64,000 bases of DNA from Planctomycetales bacterium. GTDB lineage: Bacteria; Planctomycetota; Planctomycetia; Isosphaerales; Isosphaeraceae. The DNA is taken from the NCBI GenBank assembly GCA_027449865.1, contig DAIDKV010000205.1, forward strand, positions 1-64,000, in the 5' to 3' direction. The notes beneath the pieces were generated by a model. That model saw only the letters and a program-made list of their open reading frames with translations. It made no database searches and had not been told where the DNA came from. The translations under genes and the position numbers were made by a program. Numbering within the stretch: the first letter of the stretch is position 1; each line of letters opens with the position of its first letter. This document shows positions 25,297 to 35,132 of this stretch, piece after piece.

Positions 25297-28200
25297 ATGG
25301 GCTCAAGCACGGAGACGACAACATCGTGTTCGCCGGCCGAGGAATTCGCCCGACTCTGGCGTCCGGGTGGGCCGTTACCGGATGTATTCGAATATCTGGC
25401 GGCCAGGCCGGGGCTGACCGTTGCCGAGCGGCTGATTGTCCTTCAGGTTGACCAGGCTCAGCGTTGGCGGATCGGCCAGCCGCTTCCACTTCGTGTCTAC
25501 CTCGCGACCTCGCCGGAAATCGCCGAGTGCGGCGAGATGATCCGGGTGCTGGTCGACGGCGAGCGCGAGCATCGCCGACACTCGGCCCAGCGGCTTAACC
25601 AGACAGCACCCCGGACCGGAACCCTGGTCGACCCCTCGCAGTGGCCCACCGATACGATCGCGCCACCTGTCCCGCGCGATCTCGATTCCGAGGGAAATGA
25701 TCCGGCCGTAGACGAGGAGTTGCCGACCACGGCAATCCCAGAGCCCGCCGCTCTCCTGATCCTGACCCGAACGCCGGACGATGGTCCGCCGACTGGACCA
25801 AGGAAGGATCTGGGCTACTCGCTCGACGAGGCCCACCACCTTCGGGCTGAGGCTGAGGCCCTCCGCGCCATGCTCGATACCGTCCGGTTCACGCTTGTCC
25901 GCCGCATCGGGGCCGGCGGCATGGGAGTTGTTTACGAGGCATACGACCGCAAACGCGGCGAACTCGTTGCACTCAAAACCATGCGACGCGCCGACCCCAG
26001 TACCCTGGCCCGGTTCAAGCAGGAATTTCGGGCACTCGCCGACATCGCCCACTTCAACCTCGTCAACCTTTACGAAATGATCGCGGTCGAGGACCGATGG
26101 GTCTTCACGATGGAGTTGGTCGAGGGAACGGACTTCGTCAGCGATACGAGAATCCTCTCGCTCGGTCCACCGACTGAGTCCGACGGGTCGTCGTCTCCGC
26201 CCCCGTTCAACGAACAGAGGCTACGCGAGACTCTCCGACAGCTTGCAGAAGGAATCGTGGCGTTGCACGCCTCAGGGAAACTCCACCGGGACATCAAACC
26301 AACGAATGTCCTGGTGACGCCCGAGGGACGGGTCGTTCTGCTCGACTTTGGCCTGACCGCCGACATGGAGAGCACGGGACAGTTCCGTACCGCGGATCGC
26401 CAGATCGTCGGCACGGTGGCGCACATGTCGCCCGAACAGGCGGCCGGTCATCCGATCACAACGGCGAGCGACTGGTACAGTGTCGGCGTGATGCTCTACG
26501 AGGCGATGACCGGCCGCCTTCCGTTCGTCGGGCCCCCGCACGAGGTGATTCTCCTGAAACGCACCAGCGAGCCACTCCGGGCTTCGGCCATCGTGCCCGG
26601 ACTCCCGGAGGATCTTGTCGACCTCTGCACCCGGCTCCTCGATCGCGACCCCGACCGTCGCCCTACCGGCCGTGAGGTCATCGCCGCGCTCACCGGCTCC
26701 GAGCCTGAGCCGGTGGACCCCATTGGGCCAGGGCGAACCCTCCCCCTGATCGGCAGAGACCGGCACCTTCAAGTACTGGACGCAGCCTTCACCGGCCTGG
26801 TCCGGCGCAGGACACAATCCATCTTCGTCTTCGGCCGGACCGGAACCGGCAAGACGACGCTGATCCGTTCCTTCCTCGAGGGCCTGGCTCGTGGCGACGA
26901 CGCCATCGTTCTCTCAGGGCGATGCTACGAACGCGAGTCAGTTCCATACAAGGCGCTGGATAGCCTGATTGATGCCCTGGCGCGGTACCTCAAGGGACTG
27001 CCAGCCCGATCGCTTGCGTCGCTCATGCCCCCCGATGTCGCTTACCTCGCCCGCCTCTTCCCAGTCCTTGACGGTGTTCCGATCATCGCCGCCGCCCGCG
27101 CTGAGGCGCTCGATCTGCCCGACCCGCAGGAGGCCCGACGCCGTGCCATCAAGGCCCTCCGCGTCCTGCTCCGCCGGATGGGCGAGAAGGCTCCGCTCGT
27201 CCTCGCCATCGATGATCTGCAGTGGGGCGACTCGGAAAGTGTGCTCCTTCTGGCCGACCTGCTCGGCTCTCCCCGGGCGCCGGTCCTCCTGCTTCTGGGT
27301 TGCTTCCGCGTTGAAGACCGAGAGGATGGCCCTCTCCTCGTCCAGCTTCGGCAAGCCCTCGAAGGGCGACCATCTCCACCCGAGCACCGCGAACTGGCCG
27401 TTGAAGCGCTCACACAGTCTGAGGCCCGAGAGTTGACCCTGGCCCTCCTGGGTCGCGACGACCCCGTGGCACGAGCCCAGGCGCATTTGGTCGCGCGCGA
27501 ATCCGGCGGCAATCCCCTTTTCGTCGACCAACTTGTCCGGCATCTCCGCGGTTTCGGTCCGGTCGAGAAGTGGGAGGCGATCGGCCGTCTGGACCTTGAT
27601 GAGGTTCTAAGGGACCGTATCCGCAAACTCCCCGACGAGGCCCAGCGCCTGCTGGAGACGGTCGCTCTCGCCGGTCGGCCGATTGACCAGTCTCTGGCCT
27701 TCCGCGCTGCCGGGCTGGGAGCGGGGGGGCGGGCCGCGGTCGCCGCACTCCGGACCGCTCGCCTGATCCGCCAGGCTGGACTGATCCCGGACGAAATCGA
27801 GATCTATCACGACCGAATCCGCGTCTCGATCGTCGAGCAATGGCCGCCCGATCAGCTCCGACAGCACCACCATCGACTGGCGGAGGTCCTCGCGACTTCC
27901 GGGCCGACGGACCCAGAGGTTCTCGCCGGCCATTTCCTCAATGCCGGCGACCTAAGACGAGCCCGCGCGTACTACGAGCGAGGTGCCGACCAGGCAGCCT
28001 CCGCACTGGCGTTCGAACACGCCGCGCGGCTCTACCGTAAGGCGATCGAGCTGGCTCCCGCCGACTCCACGATCACTCCCTCACTGCGGAAGCGGCTTGG
28101 TGATGCCCTGTCAAACGCCGGACGAGGATGCGAGGCGGCCCGCGTCTATCTCGAAGCGGCCTCGGCCAGCGAGCCGGCCGCGACGCTCGAACTGAAACGG

Positions 28201-29580
28201 CTCGCCTCGGCCCAGCTCCTCATCAGCGGTCACATCGACGAGGGCCTTGCCCTGCTCCGCGACCTTCTGATCCCAATGGGGATCGGCATGCCCGAGACTT
28301 CACGCTCCGCTCTGGCATCCCTGCTCTGGCACCGCGCGATTCTTCGGGCGCGTGGCCTCGAATTCATCCCGAAGCCCGCCGATCTGGTGCCTCCAATCGA
28401 CCTGAAACGGATCGACCTCTACTGGTCGGCCGTCGCCGGACTGAGCATGGTCGAGCCAATCCGTGGGGCCGACTTCCAGGCACGTGGCCTGCTCCTGGCC
28501 CTTCGCGTCGGAGAGCCGTTCCGGATCGTGAGAGCGGTCGCGATGGAAGCGGCACACGAGGCCGTTGCCGGCCCCTCGGCCATTGTTCGGGTGGAGGCGA
28601 TGCTCGCCCGCGCCGCCGCCCTGGCCGATCCGTTGGACTCGCCCCAGGCCCATGGAATGGTCGACCTTGTCCGCGGCCTGAGCTCGATCCTTTTCGGGCG
28701 GTGGCAGATCGGAGTCGAGTCCCTCGCCCGTGCAGAGGAGCTCTTCAGGGACCGATGCACTGGCGTGGCCTGGGAGCGCGCTACCGGCCATAATTTCGCA
28801 CTCTGGGGACTGTACAAGCTGGGCGAGATCACCGATCTCCGCCGCCGATGGATCTCGCTCTCCCGAGAGGCCAGGGAACGCGGCGATCTCTACGCCACTC
28901 GCTACCTCAACGCCTTCTACCAGACCATCCTCGCCCTAGCCGCCGATGATCGCCCGACGAACGAGACCGAACTGGAAGCCATGCTGCGCGAGACCCGGGG
29001 CCGGACACTGAGTCTCCAGCAGACGCCCGCCTTCGACGCCCTGATGCATATCGACCTCTACCGGGGCGACGAGGCTCGTGCCTGGACCCGACTCCGCTCG
29101 TACTGGCCCGAGTTCGCCCGCTCGCTCCTGTTCCGCGTCCAGATGATCCGCGTTCAGATGTTCGAGTTGCGTGCCAGAACGGCCGTCGCCCTGGCCGACC
29201 GATCGTCCCAGCCCGGCCGCTTGCTCTCCCAGGCGCTCCGCGACGCAAGAGCCCTGGAACGCGAGGGCGTCGACTGGGCTCGGGCGCACGCCCACCACAT
29301 TCGCGCCGCTGTCGCCGCTTGCCAAAAAAACGCCCCCCGCTCCATCGCCGAATTGACCCTCGCCATCGAGCTCTACGACCGCGCCGAGATGCCCCTTCTG
29401 GCTGAAACCCTCCGCTATCGGCTCGCCGGTATCGACCCCAGCGATGCCGCCGCTCCCCTCCGAGAGCAAATCGCCAGGCGAATAACCGCGCGGGGCATCG
29501 TCAACGTCGATCGATGGGCCACAATGTGCGCCCCCGGATTTGGACGGGTCAGTAGCGAGACATCCGATACCAGCGGCTGA
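25297..29580 (+). CDS. Ser/Thr protein kinase fused to AAA ATPase and TPR-like regulatory region
   Basis: About 1427 residues if started at ATG 25297 (GAGG ten bases upstream); starts at 25258 or 25141 are possible. A helical pre-kinase region contains LIVLQVDQAQRWRIGQPLPL, common in planctomycete kinases. The Hanks kinase domain (about 200-470) has the glycine loop IGAGGMGVVYEA, Lys227 in VALK, catalytic HRDIKPTN (330-337), DFG (350-352) and MSPEQAAGH. After it comes an AAA_16-type ATPase with LIGRDRHLQVLDAAF, Walker A FGRTGTGKTTLI (about 513-520) and Walker B VLAIDDLQWGD (about 638-643). The rest is alpha-helical repeat sequence with many Ala and Leu. Kinase plus predicted ATPase is the layout of PknK-type regulators that sense and integrate signals, usually without a DNA-binding domain here. 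No membrane helix is seen, so it is likely cytoplasmic. Confidence 0.92.
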   Translation: MGSSTETTTSCSPAEEFARLWRPGGPLPDVFEYLAARPGLTVAERLIVLQVDQAQRWRIGQPLPLRVYLATSPEIAECGEMIRVLVDGEREHRRHSAQRLNQTAPRTGTLVDPSQWPTDTIAPPVPRDLDSEGNDPAVDEELPTTAIPEPAALLILTRTPDDGPPTGPRKDLGYSLDEAHHLRAEAEALRAMLDTVRFTLVRRIGAGGMGVVYEAYDRKRGELVALKTMRRADPSTLARFKQEFRALADIAHFNLVNLYEMIAVEDRWVFTMELVEGTDFVSDTRILSLGPPTESDGSSSPPPFNEQRLRETLRQLAEGIVALHASGKLHRDIKPTNVLVTPEGRVVLLDFGLTADMESTGQFRTADRQIVGTVAHMSPEQAAGHPITTASDWYSVGVMLYEAMTGRLPFVGPPHEVILLKRTSEPLRASAIVPGLPEDLVDLCTRLLDRDPDRRPTGREVIAALTGSEPEPVDPIGPGRTLPLIGRDRHLQVLDAAFTGLVRRRTQSIFVFGRTGTGKTTLIRSFLEGLARGDDAIVLSGRCYERESVPYKALDSLIDALARYLKGLPARSLASLMPPDVAYLARLFPVLDGVPIIAAARAEALDLPDPQEARRRAIKALRVLLRRMGEKAPLVLAIDDLQWGDSESVLLLADLLGSPRAPVLLLLGCFRVEDREDGPLLVQLRQALEGRPSPPEHRELAVEALTQSEARELTLALLGRDDPVARAQAHLVARESGGNPLFVDQLVRHLRGFGPVEKWEAIGRLDLDEVLRDRIRKLPDEAQRLLETVALAGRPIDQSLAFRAAGLGAGGRAAVAALRTARLIRQAGLIPDEIEIYHDRIRVSIVEQWPPDQLRQHHHRLAEVLATSGPTDPEVLAGHFLNAGDLRRARAYYERGADQAASALAFEHAARLYRKAIELAPADSTITPSLRKRLGDALSNAGRGCEAARVYLEAASASEPAATLELKRLASAQLLISGHIDEGLALLRDLLIPMGIGMPETSRSALASLLWHRAILRARGLEFIPKPADLVPPIDLKRIDLYWSAVAGLSMVEPIRGADFQARGLLLALRVGEPFRIVRAVAMEAAHEAVAGPSAIVRVEAMLARAAALADPLDSPQAHGMVDLVRGLSSILFGRWQIGVESLARAEELFRDRCTGVAWERATGHNFALWGLYKLGEITDLRRRWISLSREARERGDLYATRYLNAFYQTILALAADDRPTNETELEAMLRETRGRTLSLQQTPAFDALMHIDLYRGDEARAWTRLRSYWPEFARSLLFRVQMIRVQMFELRARTAVALADRSSQPGRLLSQALRDARALEREGVDWARAHAHHIRAAVAACQKNAPRSIAELTLAIELYDRAEMPLLAETLRYRLAGIDPSDAAAPLREQIARRITARGIVNVDRWATMCAPGFGRVSSETSDTSG

Positions 29581-29588
29581 GCCGCTGG
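29570..29588 (+). terminator. Short hairpin centred on the stop codon of the kinase/AAA gene
   Basis: CCAGCGGC (29570-29577) and GCCGCTGG (29581-29588) are perfectly complementary, with the TGA stop codon as the three-base loop. No T-tract follows, so intrinsic termination is uncertain. Confidence 0.25.
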
Positions 29589-30072
29589 AAGTGGGCCCGC
29601 GAGAACAGGAATCCCACACGCGAGCCGACTCACCCCTCAAACCGATTCATACTCCCTTGTGGTATTAAGGATTCGGCAGCCTAACAATAAAAAGATCGTG
29701 CCGACGAATGACAACCAGACGACCACGTCGTTTCGACCCGGAAGTCTGAATGGAATCATCTCGAAGGAGATCGTGCTGTCTATCACTTCGCCATCCGTGT
29801 CCAGGAGGCCGATCGACCTGCCATGACAGGAGGCAGTATGCTCACCTCCGTTCGTAGCCTCTCTAGCTGAGATCAAATCGTTTTACCTCCGCATGTCCCC
29901 GATAAAAAGTATGAGATCCAGACTCGCCCGTTGATTGCGCAGAATCCATGGCGATTCAAGAAACGGACCGTCCCGTCTGATTTGTGTAAGTTTCCCCGGG
30001 ACGTATGCCGTATCTAAGTGAGAAGCACATTTAGAACGGCGATCCAGCCGAACCGGCAGGAGCGCAGCAACC
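29589..30072. other. Non-coding gap upstream of the membrane kinase gene
   Basis: About 480 bases without a convincing gene. From about 29640 to 30050 the sequence is visibly richer in A and T than its surroundings. A 79-codon minus-strand frame (29637-29876) ends in a hydrophobic stretch, VVVWLSFVGTIFLLLGC, but uses codons such as AGA, TTA and AGG that the genes here avoid. A GGCAGGAGCG ribosome binding site just before 30073 serves the kinase. The promoter of the kinase gene probably lies in this gap, but I cannot place it. Confidence 0.4.
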
Positions 30073-33000
30073 ATGAGATTCTGCCTTGAAGACGCGGATC
30101 TTCTCCGATTCCTTGCCGGAGAGATGGATGCAGTTGCTGAGGCCCGCATTGTGTTGCATGTCGAGCAGTGCAACCATTGCCAGGAACGCCTTGAGCGTCT
30201 GACATTCGCCCGGCCCTGGCAAATCCCAGGGTCTTTGAGCGGAGAAGGCTCAAGTGCGGACAGGCAAGACAGTACGAGCGGCGGAATGCGGTCTGTTGCG
30301 CACTCCTTGTGCTCGAAAGAATCAAGTGGCGACCGGTCTTTCGAGTCCGGGAACACGGCGCTCGTGAAGGTCGGAAATGGGCGAGCTTTCACAACGATCG
30401 AGTGGCCCGGCGACAGCATGTCACGGGAACCCGACGAGGATGGCGGAAGGGTCGCTCTGACCGACCGACATCCCACGCAAGACACCGAACGTTCGCGTCT
30501 CCGGCGCGAGCCAGTTCGATCCACGTCCATCGATCAACTGGGGAACGAGCCTTTACCGTGGCCGACTTTCCCCGGATACGAGGTATGTCAGCGCCTAGGT
30601 GAAGGGGGCATGGCCGTGGTCTACAAGGCCCGGCAGCATCGGCTGAATCGATGGGTGGCCCTGAAAATGGTCCACGGTGGGGGTCGAGCCTGTCCGGATC
30701 ATCTTATCCGATTCCAGGTGGAGGCCGAAGCGGTCGCGCAGCTGGATCATCCTCATATTATCCAAATATACGAAATTGGAGAGGCCGAAAAGGTCCCATT
30801 TCTCGCGATGGAACTGCTGGAGGGCCCGAGCCTGGAGGATCGGCTAGCAGAGGGCCCGTATCCAGCCCGGGCCGCTGCCGAGCTGGTGGCAAGCCTGGCC
30901 TGTGCGATCCAGGTCGCCCACGATGCCGGAATCATCCACCGTGACCTGAAGCCCTCCAATATACTGTACAACAGCGAGGGCGTACCCAAGGTTGCCGACT
31001 TCGGTCTCGCCAAGCGAATCGACTCTGACGACGGCCCGACTCAGAGCGGTCAGATCATGGGCTCGCCGAGTTACATGGCGCCCGAGCAGGCGCGGGGCGA
31101 TTCGCGACACGTCGGTCCGGAAGCCGATGTCTATGCCCTGGGTGCGATGCTCTATGTGATGCTGACAGGTCGCCCACCGTTCAAGGGTGATAACCCGATG
31201 GAGACGGTGCGCCAGGTCGTTGAGGAAGATGTGGTGCCGCCGTCCCGGTTGTCGCCTCGGCTTGCACGCGATCTGGAAACCATCTGCCTGAAGTGCCTTC
31301 AGAAGTCGCCGAGCCGGCGCTACCGATCCGCGAGCGAGTTGGCGGATGACCTGGGACGATTCCTCGCCGGCGAACCGATCGCGGCCCGTCGGACTTCGCC
31401 CTGGGTGCGACTGGTCCGCCTGGCGAGACGCCGGCCAGCGACCGCTCTGACTGGAGCGTTGACGGTGCTGCTCCTGGTCGGGGCAATCGCCGGCCTGTTC
31501 GCCATCCATTGCCAGTCCTTGAGAAGGGGCCAGTTGATCGCGGCCTCGGTGGACGAAGCGAGCCGGCTGGCATGGGAGGTCGACTCTGCCCGGTCTTCCG
31601 CCGAGCTCGAGGAGGCCCGGATCCGGATTGCCGGTCTCCTGCACCGGCTGGAAGCGTTCGCGGACGATCCGCGAATCGAGGAACTCTCCGACCACCTCGC
31701 GAGGAAGCAGCAGAGACTGGGCTCCCAGTTGGCGACCCTCCGGTCGGAGCAGGCCGAGCGCGACCGTCTCGCCGAGGAGGTCCGTCGATTCCAGGCATTC
31801 CGCCAGTTGCTCAACGAGGCCATGTTTCACGAGACCCGGTTCACGGGTCTCGATCTCCCTGGCGACGAGACCGAGGCCCGACGCGCGGCAACGGCCGCCC
31901 TCGGTCTCTATGCTTCCTCGGCTCCCGGCGACTCGTGGAACCTCGGGCCGATACCTTCGAGCCTGAGCACGCGGGATCAGGCCGAGATCGTCGAGGGATG
32001 CTATCTGCTGCTCATGTTGCTCTCCGGATCCGAACCGATCCCCCGGCAAGGACTCCGGCGACTGGAGGAAGCATCGCGACTCCATCCGGCTCCCACGCGG
32101 GCCTTCCTGCTCCGGCTCGCTTCCTGCCTGGAGCGGGTGGGCGATCGTCCGCGGGCCGAGCGAGAACGCCGAGTCGCCGAAACGATCGTGCCGTCCACGG
32201 CCTCCGATTACTATCTCCTCGGACTGGAGCAATTCGAGCTTCGGGATTGGATCGCCGCGGTCCGGAACTTCGAGCAGGCCATGCGAGAACAGCCGGACCA
32301 CTTCTGGGCCCAGTGCCTCTGGGCGATCTGCTCGCTGGAGCTCGGGCGACCCGAAATAGCGAGGGCAGGCTTTAACGCTTGCCTAAATCGCGAACGCGAG
32401 TTCGCCTGGCTCTACATCCTTCGCGGAGTCGCCTCGGGCATCACCTCGCCGGGGGCGAGTCCCGAAGACGTGCGGATTCGAATCCAGGCCGCTGAGGCCG
32501 ATTACCATCGGGCGCTCGCCTTGCTCGAACGGAATCAGAATAAAGGGCTCTACTACGTGGCCCTGGTGAATCGGGGCTTGCTACGTGCGCAGGGCGGCGA
32601 TCGTCGGGCCGCGGAGGCCGATCTCCGTCAGGCGATCGAGCTGGGAGACGCCAGGACGCTGGCTTCCTCAGGGCTGGCGGGAGTTCTGGCGGCCGAGGGC
32701 CGCTTCGACGAGGCCCTCGCGCTTTATGCAGCGGCGATTGGACGGCGGCCCGACTGGTCGGCCCTCTATCGAGGCCGTGCCGAGGTGATCCTCGCGATGA
32801 AGAAAGCCGGCCCGTCCCTTCGATCGCAGGCCCTCACTGACCTGGACCGCGCGATCCGCCTGGAGGGACCGAACCGCCGTATCGTGGCCCGCGACCAGAC
32901 GAATCGCGGCCGGCTGCTCGCGGCCGAGGGGAACGACACCGAGGCCCTCGCGGCGTGCGAGGCTGCGATCGAGCAGGCGGGCGACTACGAAGACGCGCAT

Positions 33001-33744
33001 CGGCTCCGACTCGACCTGCTCCGCCGGATGAAACGCCCCGAGGAAGTCATCCGTTCCTGCGATCCCCTGATCAAGCGGCATACGACGAGCCCCATGATCT
33101 ACGAGCAGCGCGGACTGGCACGCGTCGACCTCAGGGACTTCGCCGGGGCCATCGGGGATTTCACCCGGGCCATCGAACTGGGTGGCGATCGTCCGAAACT
33201 CCTGAGGCGACGAGCCTGGGCATACCTCCTCGCCGATGCCCCGAGGTTGGCATGGAACGACTTCGACGAGGCGATCCGCCTGGACCCTTCCGTCGCCGAT
33301 ACCTACAACGGCCGAGCGCTCACCCTGGTGCGCCTTGGCGAACATCGCCGGGCCCTGACCGATGCTGAGGCCGCTGTCTCCCTCCGCGAGCCTACGCCGG
33401 AAGTCCTTTACAAGTCCGCCCGCTCCTATTGCCTCGCCGCAACCGCCGTTTCAACTCACGGGCGGACCATGGGCGGAGGCTTACCGATCGATGTGATCCG
33501 ATACCAGGACCGAGCTTTCGACCTGCTGTGCGAGGCTGTCCGCAGAGTCCCGATCGAACAACGCGCGAGATTCCTCAAGGATGTCCTGCTCTCCGATCCA
33601 GGGCTGCGTCCACTCAGGCGCCGGATCGCTTCGATGGATCTGAAGCGAAGACCATCCGCCGGAGAGAAAATCCGTGTCTCAACGGTCCTCCGTGACCATT
33701 ATGTCCGTCCCATCGTGGATCCTCCACCGAGGAGTATCCGATGA
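30073..33744 (+). CDS. Membrane Ser/Thr kinase with anti-sigma-type zinc motif and TPR domain
   Basis: 1223 residues. The first 45 residues resemble a zinc-binding anti-sigma domain: LLRFLAGEMDAVAEARIVLH then VEQCNHCQERL, giving the H-x3-C-x2-C motif. A Ser/Gly/Asp-rich linker leads to a Hanks kinase domain (about 166-435) with RLGEGGMAVVYKA, VALKMV, HRDLKPSN (289-296), DFG (309-311) and GSPSYMAPEQARG. A single transmembrane helix (about 457-480, TGALTVLLLVGAIAGLFAI) follows, then a long C-terminal region rich in TPR-like repeats (for example AEADLRQAIELGD and AIGDFTRAIELGG). TPRs therefore lie outside the cytoplasm. The stop overlaps the next start (ATGA), and an ECF sigma factor gene follows 1.4 kb downstream. 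Kinases of this kind are genomically linked to ECF sigma factors in planctomycetes. Confidence 0.93.
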   Translation: MRFCLEDADLLRFLAGEMDAVAEARIVLHVEQCNHCQERLERLTFARPWQIPGSLSGEGSSADRQDSTSGGMRSVAHSLCSKESSGDRSFESGNTALVKVGNGRAFTTIEWPGDSMSREPDEDGGRVALTDRHPTQDTERSRLRREPVRSTSIDQLGNEPLPWPTFPGYEVCQRLGEGGMAVVYKARQHRLNRWVALKMVHGGGRACPDHLIRFQVEAEAVAQLDHPHIIQIYEIGEAEKVPFLAMELLEGPSLEDRLAEGPYPARAAAELVASLACAIQVAHDAGIIHRDLKPSNILYNSEGVPKVADFGLAKRIDSDDGPTQSGQIMGSPSYMAPEQARGDSRHVGPEADVYALGAMLYVMLTGRPPFKGDNPMETVRQVVEEDVVPPSRLSPRLARDLETICLKCLQKSPSRRYRSASELADDLGRFLAGEPIAARRTSPWVRLVRLARRRPATALTGALTVLLLVGAIAGLFAIHCQSLRRGQLIAASVDEASRLAWEVDSARSSAELEEARIRIAGLLHRLEAFADDPRIEELSDHLARKQQRLGSQLATLRSEQAERDRLAEEVRRFQAFRQLLNEAMFHETRFTGLDLPGDETEARRAATAALGLYASSAPGDSWNLGPIPSSLSTRDQAEIVEGCYLLLMLLSGSEPIPRQGLRRLEEASRLHPAPTRAFLLRLASCLERVGDRPRAERERRVAETIVPSTASDYYLLGLEQFELRDWIAAVRNFEQAMREQPDHFWAQCLWAICSLELGRPEIARAGFNACLNREREFAWLYILRGVASGITSPGASPEDVRIRIQAAEADYHRALALLERNQNKGLYYVALVNRGLLRAQGGDRRAAEADLRQAIELGDARTLASSGLAGVLAAEGRFDEALALYAAAIGRRPDWSALYRGRAEVILAMKKAGPSLRSQALTDLDRAIRLEGPNRRIVARDQTNRGRLLAAEGNDTEALAACEAAIEQAGDYEDAHRLRLDLLRRMKRPEEVIRSCDPLIKRHTTSPMIYEQRGLARVDLRDFAGAIGDFTRAIELGGDRPKLLRRRAWAYLLADAPRLAWNDFDEAIRLDPSVADTYNGRALTLVRLGEHRRALTDAEAAVSLREPTPEVLYKSARSYCLAATAVSTHGRTMGGGLPIDVIRYQDRAFDLLCEAVRRVPIEQRARFLKDVLLSDPGLRPLRRRIASMDLKRRPSAGEKIRVSTVLRDHYVRPIVDPPPRSIR

Positions 33745-35048
33745 AAGTCCTCAAACGACACAGGAGCCCGGCGACCTCGTGCGGCAAGATACATGGGCTT
33801 CGACCCCGAGTGGAACTCGTAGAGCCGAGGGCGCTCAGAGCAGCCCTATCCTCTGGGATGTTTGAGCCCCTCGCGGTACTAGGACTCTCTCCCGGCAGTG
33901 GGCCGACCGTGGTTCAGGTCAATGATCTCCCGGCCCCGGAAACTCCGATCGGCGCCTCTCCTCAACGATCGGATAATGCCAGCCCATCTTCCGTTCTCGT
34001 CGTTGATCTCAACGGCGACGGTACCCCGGATCTACTCTCAGTCGACGCCGCCGGCAATCTCCTCTATCACCAGGGGGTGGCAGGACAATCCGGCGGTTTC
34101 GAGCCAGCCATCGCAATTGATCTGCGATCCCCTCCAACCGCCATCCTCTCTGGGCTCAGGTCGAGTCTTCCCCAGATGTTCTCCCGTGCCTCTCGGGCCA
34201 GCCCAGGCTTCTCAATCACGAAGGCGACCGAGTTTCAGCGACCGAGGTCAATGCCGATGGCCCATCCCGGTCCTGACGTCGAGGAGCTTCTGGCCCTCGG
34301 TCGCGGCGAGGAGGAGGCGGTCGCTGTACTGGGCGATTCGGCGGGAGTGGAAGTCTTTGGGGTTGGGGGACTGTCAAAGGCCACCGACTCATACCGGGTG
34401 AGCCGAAGTTCCAGCGAGGATTCGTACCCAGCCGTCCCGAAAAGCGAGGGCGACAATCTCGCGGGGCTCATCGTGGCGGGCATACTGGGCCCGTATGAGA
34501 CGATACCGGATCAGGGCGAGCAGTCTCCGCCATCATGCGTACCCTGGCAACTCGTGGTCCTGGAAGAGGCCTCTCTGCCGATGGTGATGACCTCACTCCC
34601 CATCGAGATCTCCCCACCGGGCGAAGGGGAAGAGGCCGCACAGCTACCGATCAACAATGGTTCCCTTGCGGCTCCGCCCTCGATGCTGAATCCATGGGAA
34701 CGCTACCTGATGAGCCTGGACCTGGCCCTGGAAGATCTCGATCGCAATGTAGCGGACAGCGACGAAGACTCGACCGGCAGGAGGGAGCCATCCAGGCTAT
34801 TCAGTTCGATCGAAGCGGACCCTGGCCGGACTCATACCGATCGGGAGGAAGTCGACCTCAGCAAGCTCGATCGGCAGGCATCTCGGTTTGCCCGGGATTC
34901 GACCGGCCCTGCGATGACGACTCTGGCCGTCGGGGCCTGGATTCTCCGAACGAAACTCCATCAGCGTGTTCGAACCAAGAGTCCGCATGATCGATCACCA
35001 ATTGGATTGCTCATCTTGCGGAGGGGCACTGGATCATCCACGGGTTGA
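33741..35048 (+). CDS. FG-GAP/VCBS-type surface protein, apparently shrunken
   Basis: 435 residues, start overlapping the kinase stop as ATGA. The N-terminus has a basic stretch and RPRVELVEPRALRAALS, similar to the LEPR/LEDR-x-LLS sequence that opens many planctomycete exported proteins. One clear FG-GAP repeat with calcium-loop residues follows: VLVVDLNGDGTPDLLSVDAA. Further on, HPGPDVEELLALGRGEEEAV looks like a decayed copy lacking the DxDGxxD residues. The C-terminal part (WQLVVLEEASLPMVMTSLPI and NPWERYLMSLDLALED) resembles, from memory, the end of much longer FG-GAP proteins in this group. The likely history is loss of most repeats between intact ends (inference). Location would be the cell surface or periplasm. 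It may be the extracytoplasmic partner of the upstream kinase. Confidence 0.65.
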   Translation: MKVLKRHRSPATSCGKIHGLRPRVELVEPRALRAALSSGMFEPLAVLGLSPGSGPTVVQVNDLPAPETPIGASPQRSDNASPSSVLVVDLNGDGTPDLLSVDAAGNLLYHQGVAGQSGGFEPAIAIDLRSPPTAILSGLRSSLPQMFSRASRASPGFSITKATEFQRPRSMPMAHPGPDVEELLALGRGEEEAVAVLGDSAGVEVFGVGGLSKATDSYRVSRSSSEDSYPAVPKSEGDNLAGLIVAGILGPYETIPDQGEQSPPSCVPWQLVVLEEASLPMVMTSLPIEISPPGEGEEAAQLPINNGSLAAPPSMLNPWERYLMSLDLALEDLDRNVADSDEDSTGRREPSRLFSSIEADPGRTHTDREEVDLSKLDRQASRFARDSTGPAMTTLAVGAWILRTKLHQRVRTKSPHDRSPIGLLILRRGTGSSTG

Positions 35049-35132
35049 CCATGAGGGGCCGAATTTCATCGGCGTTCAAGGTCTGGGCTGCGATCCAGAG
35101 CTTCAGGCGGGTAACGGGCGAGGGATCTTCCG

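Noticed and set aside
29637-29876. 79-codon minus-strand frame with a hydrophobic C-terminus
   Set aside because: No good ribosome binding site, and codons such as AGA, TTA and AGG unlike the neighbouring genes. Kept only as a note on the gap.
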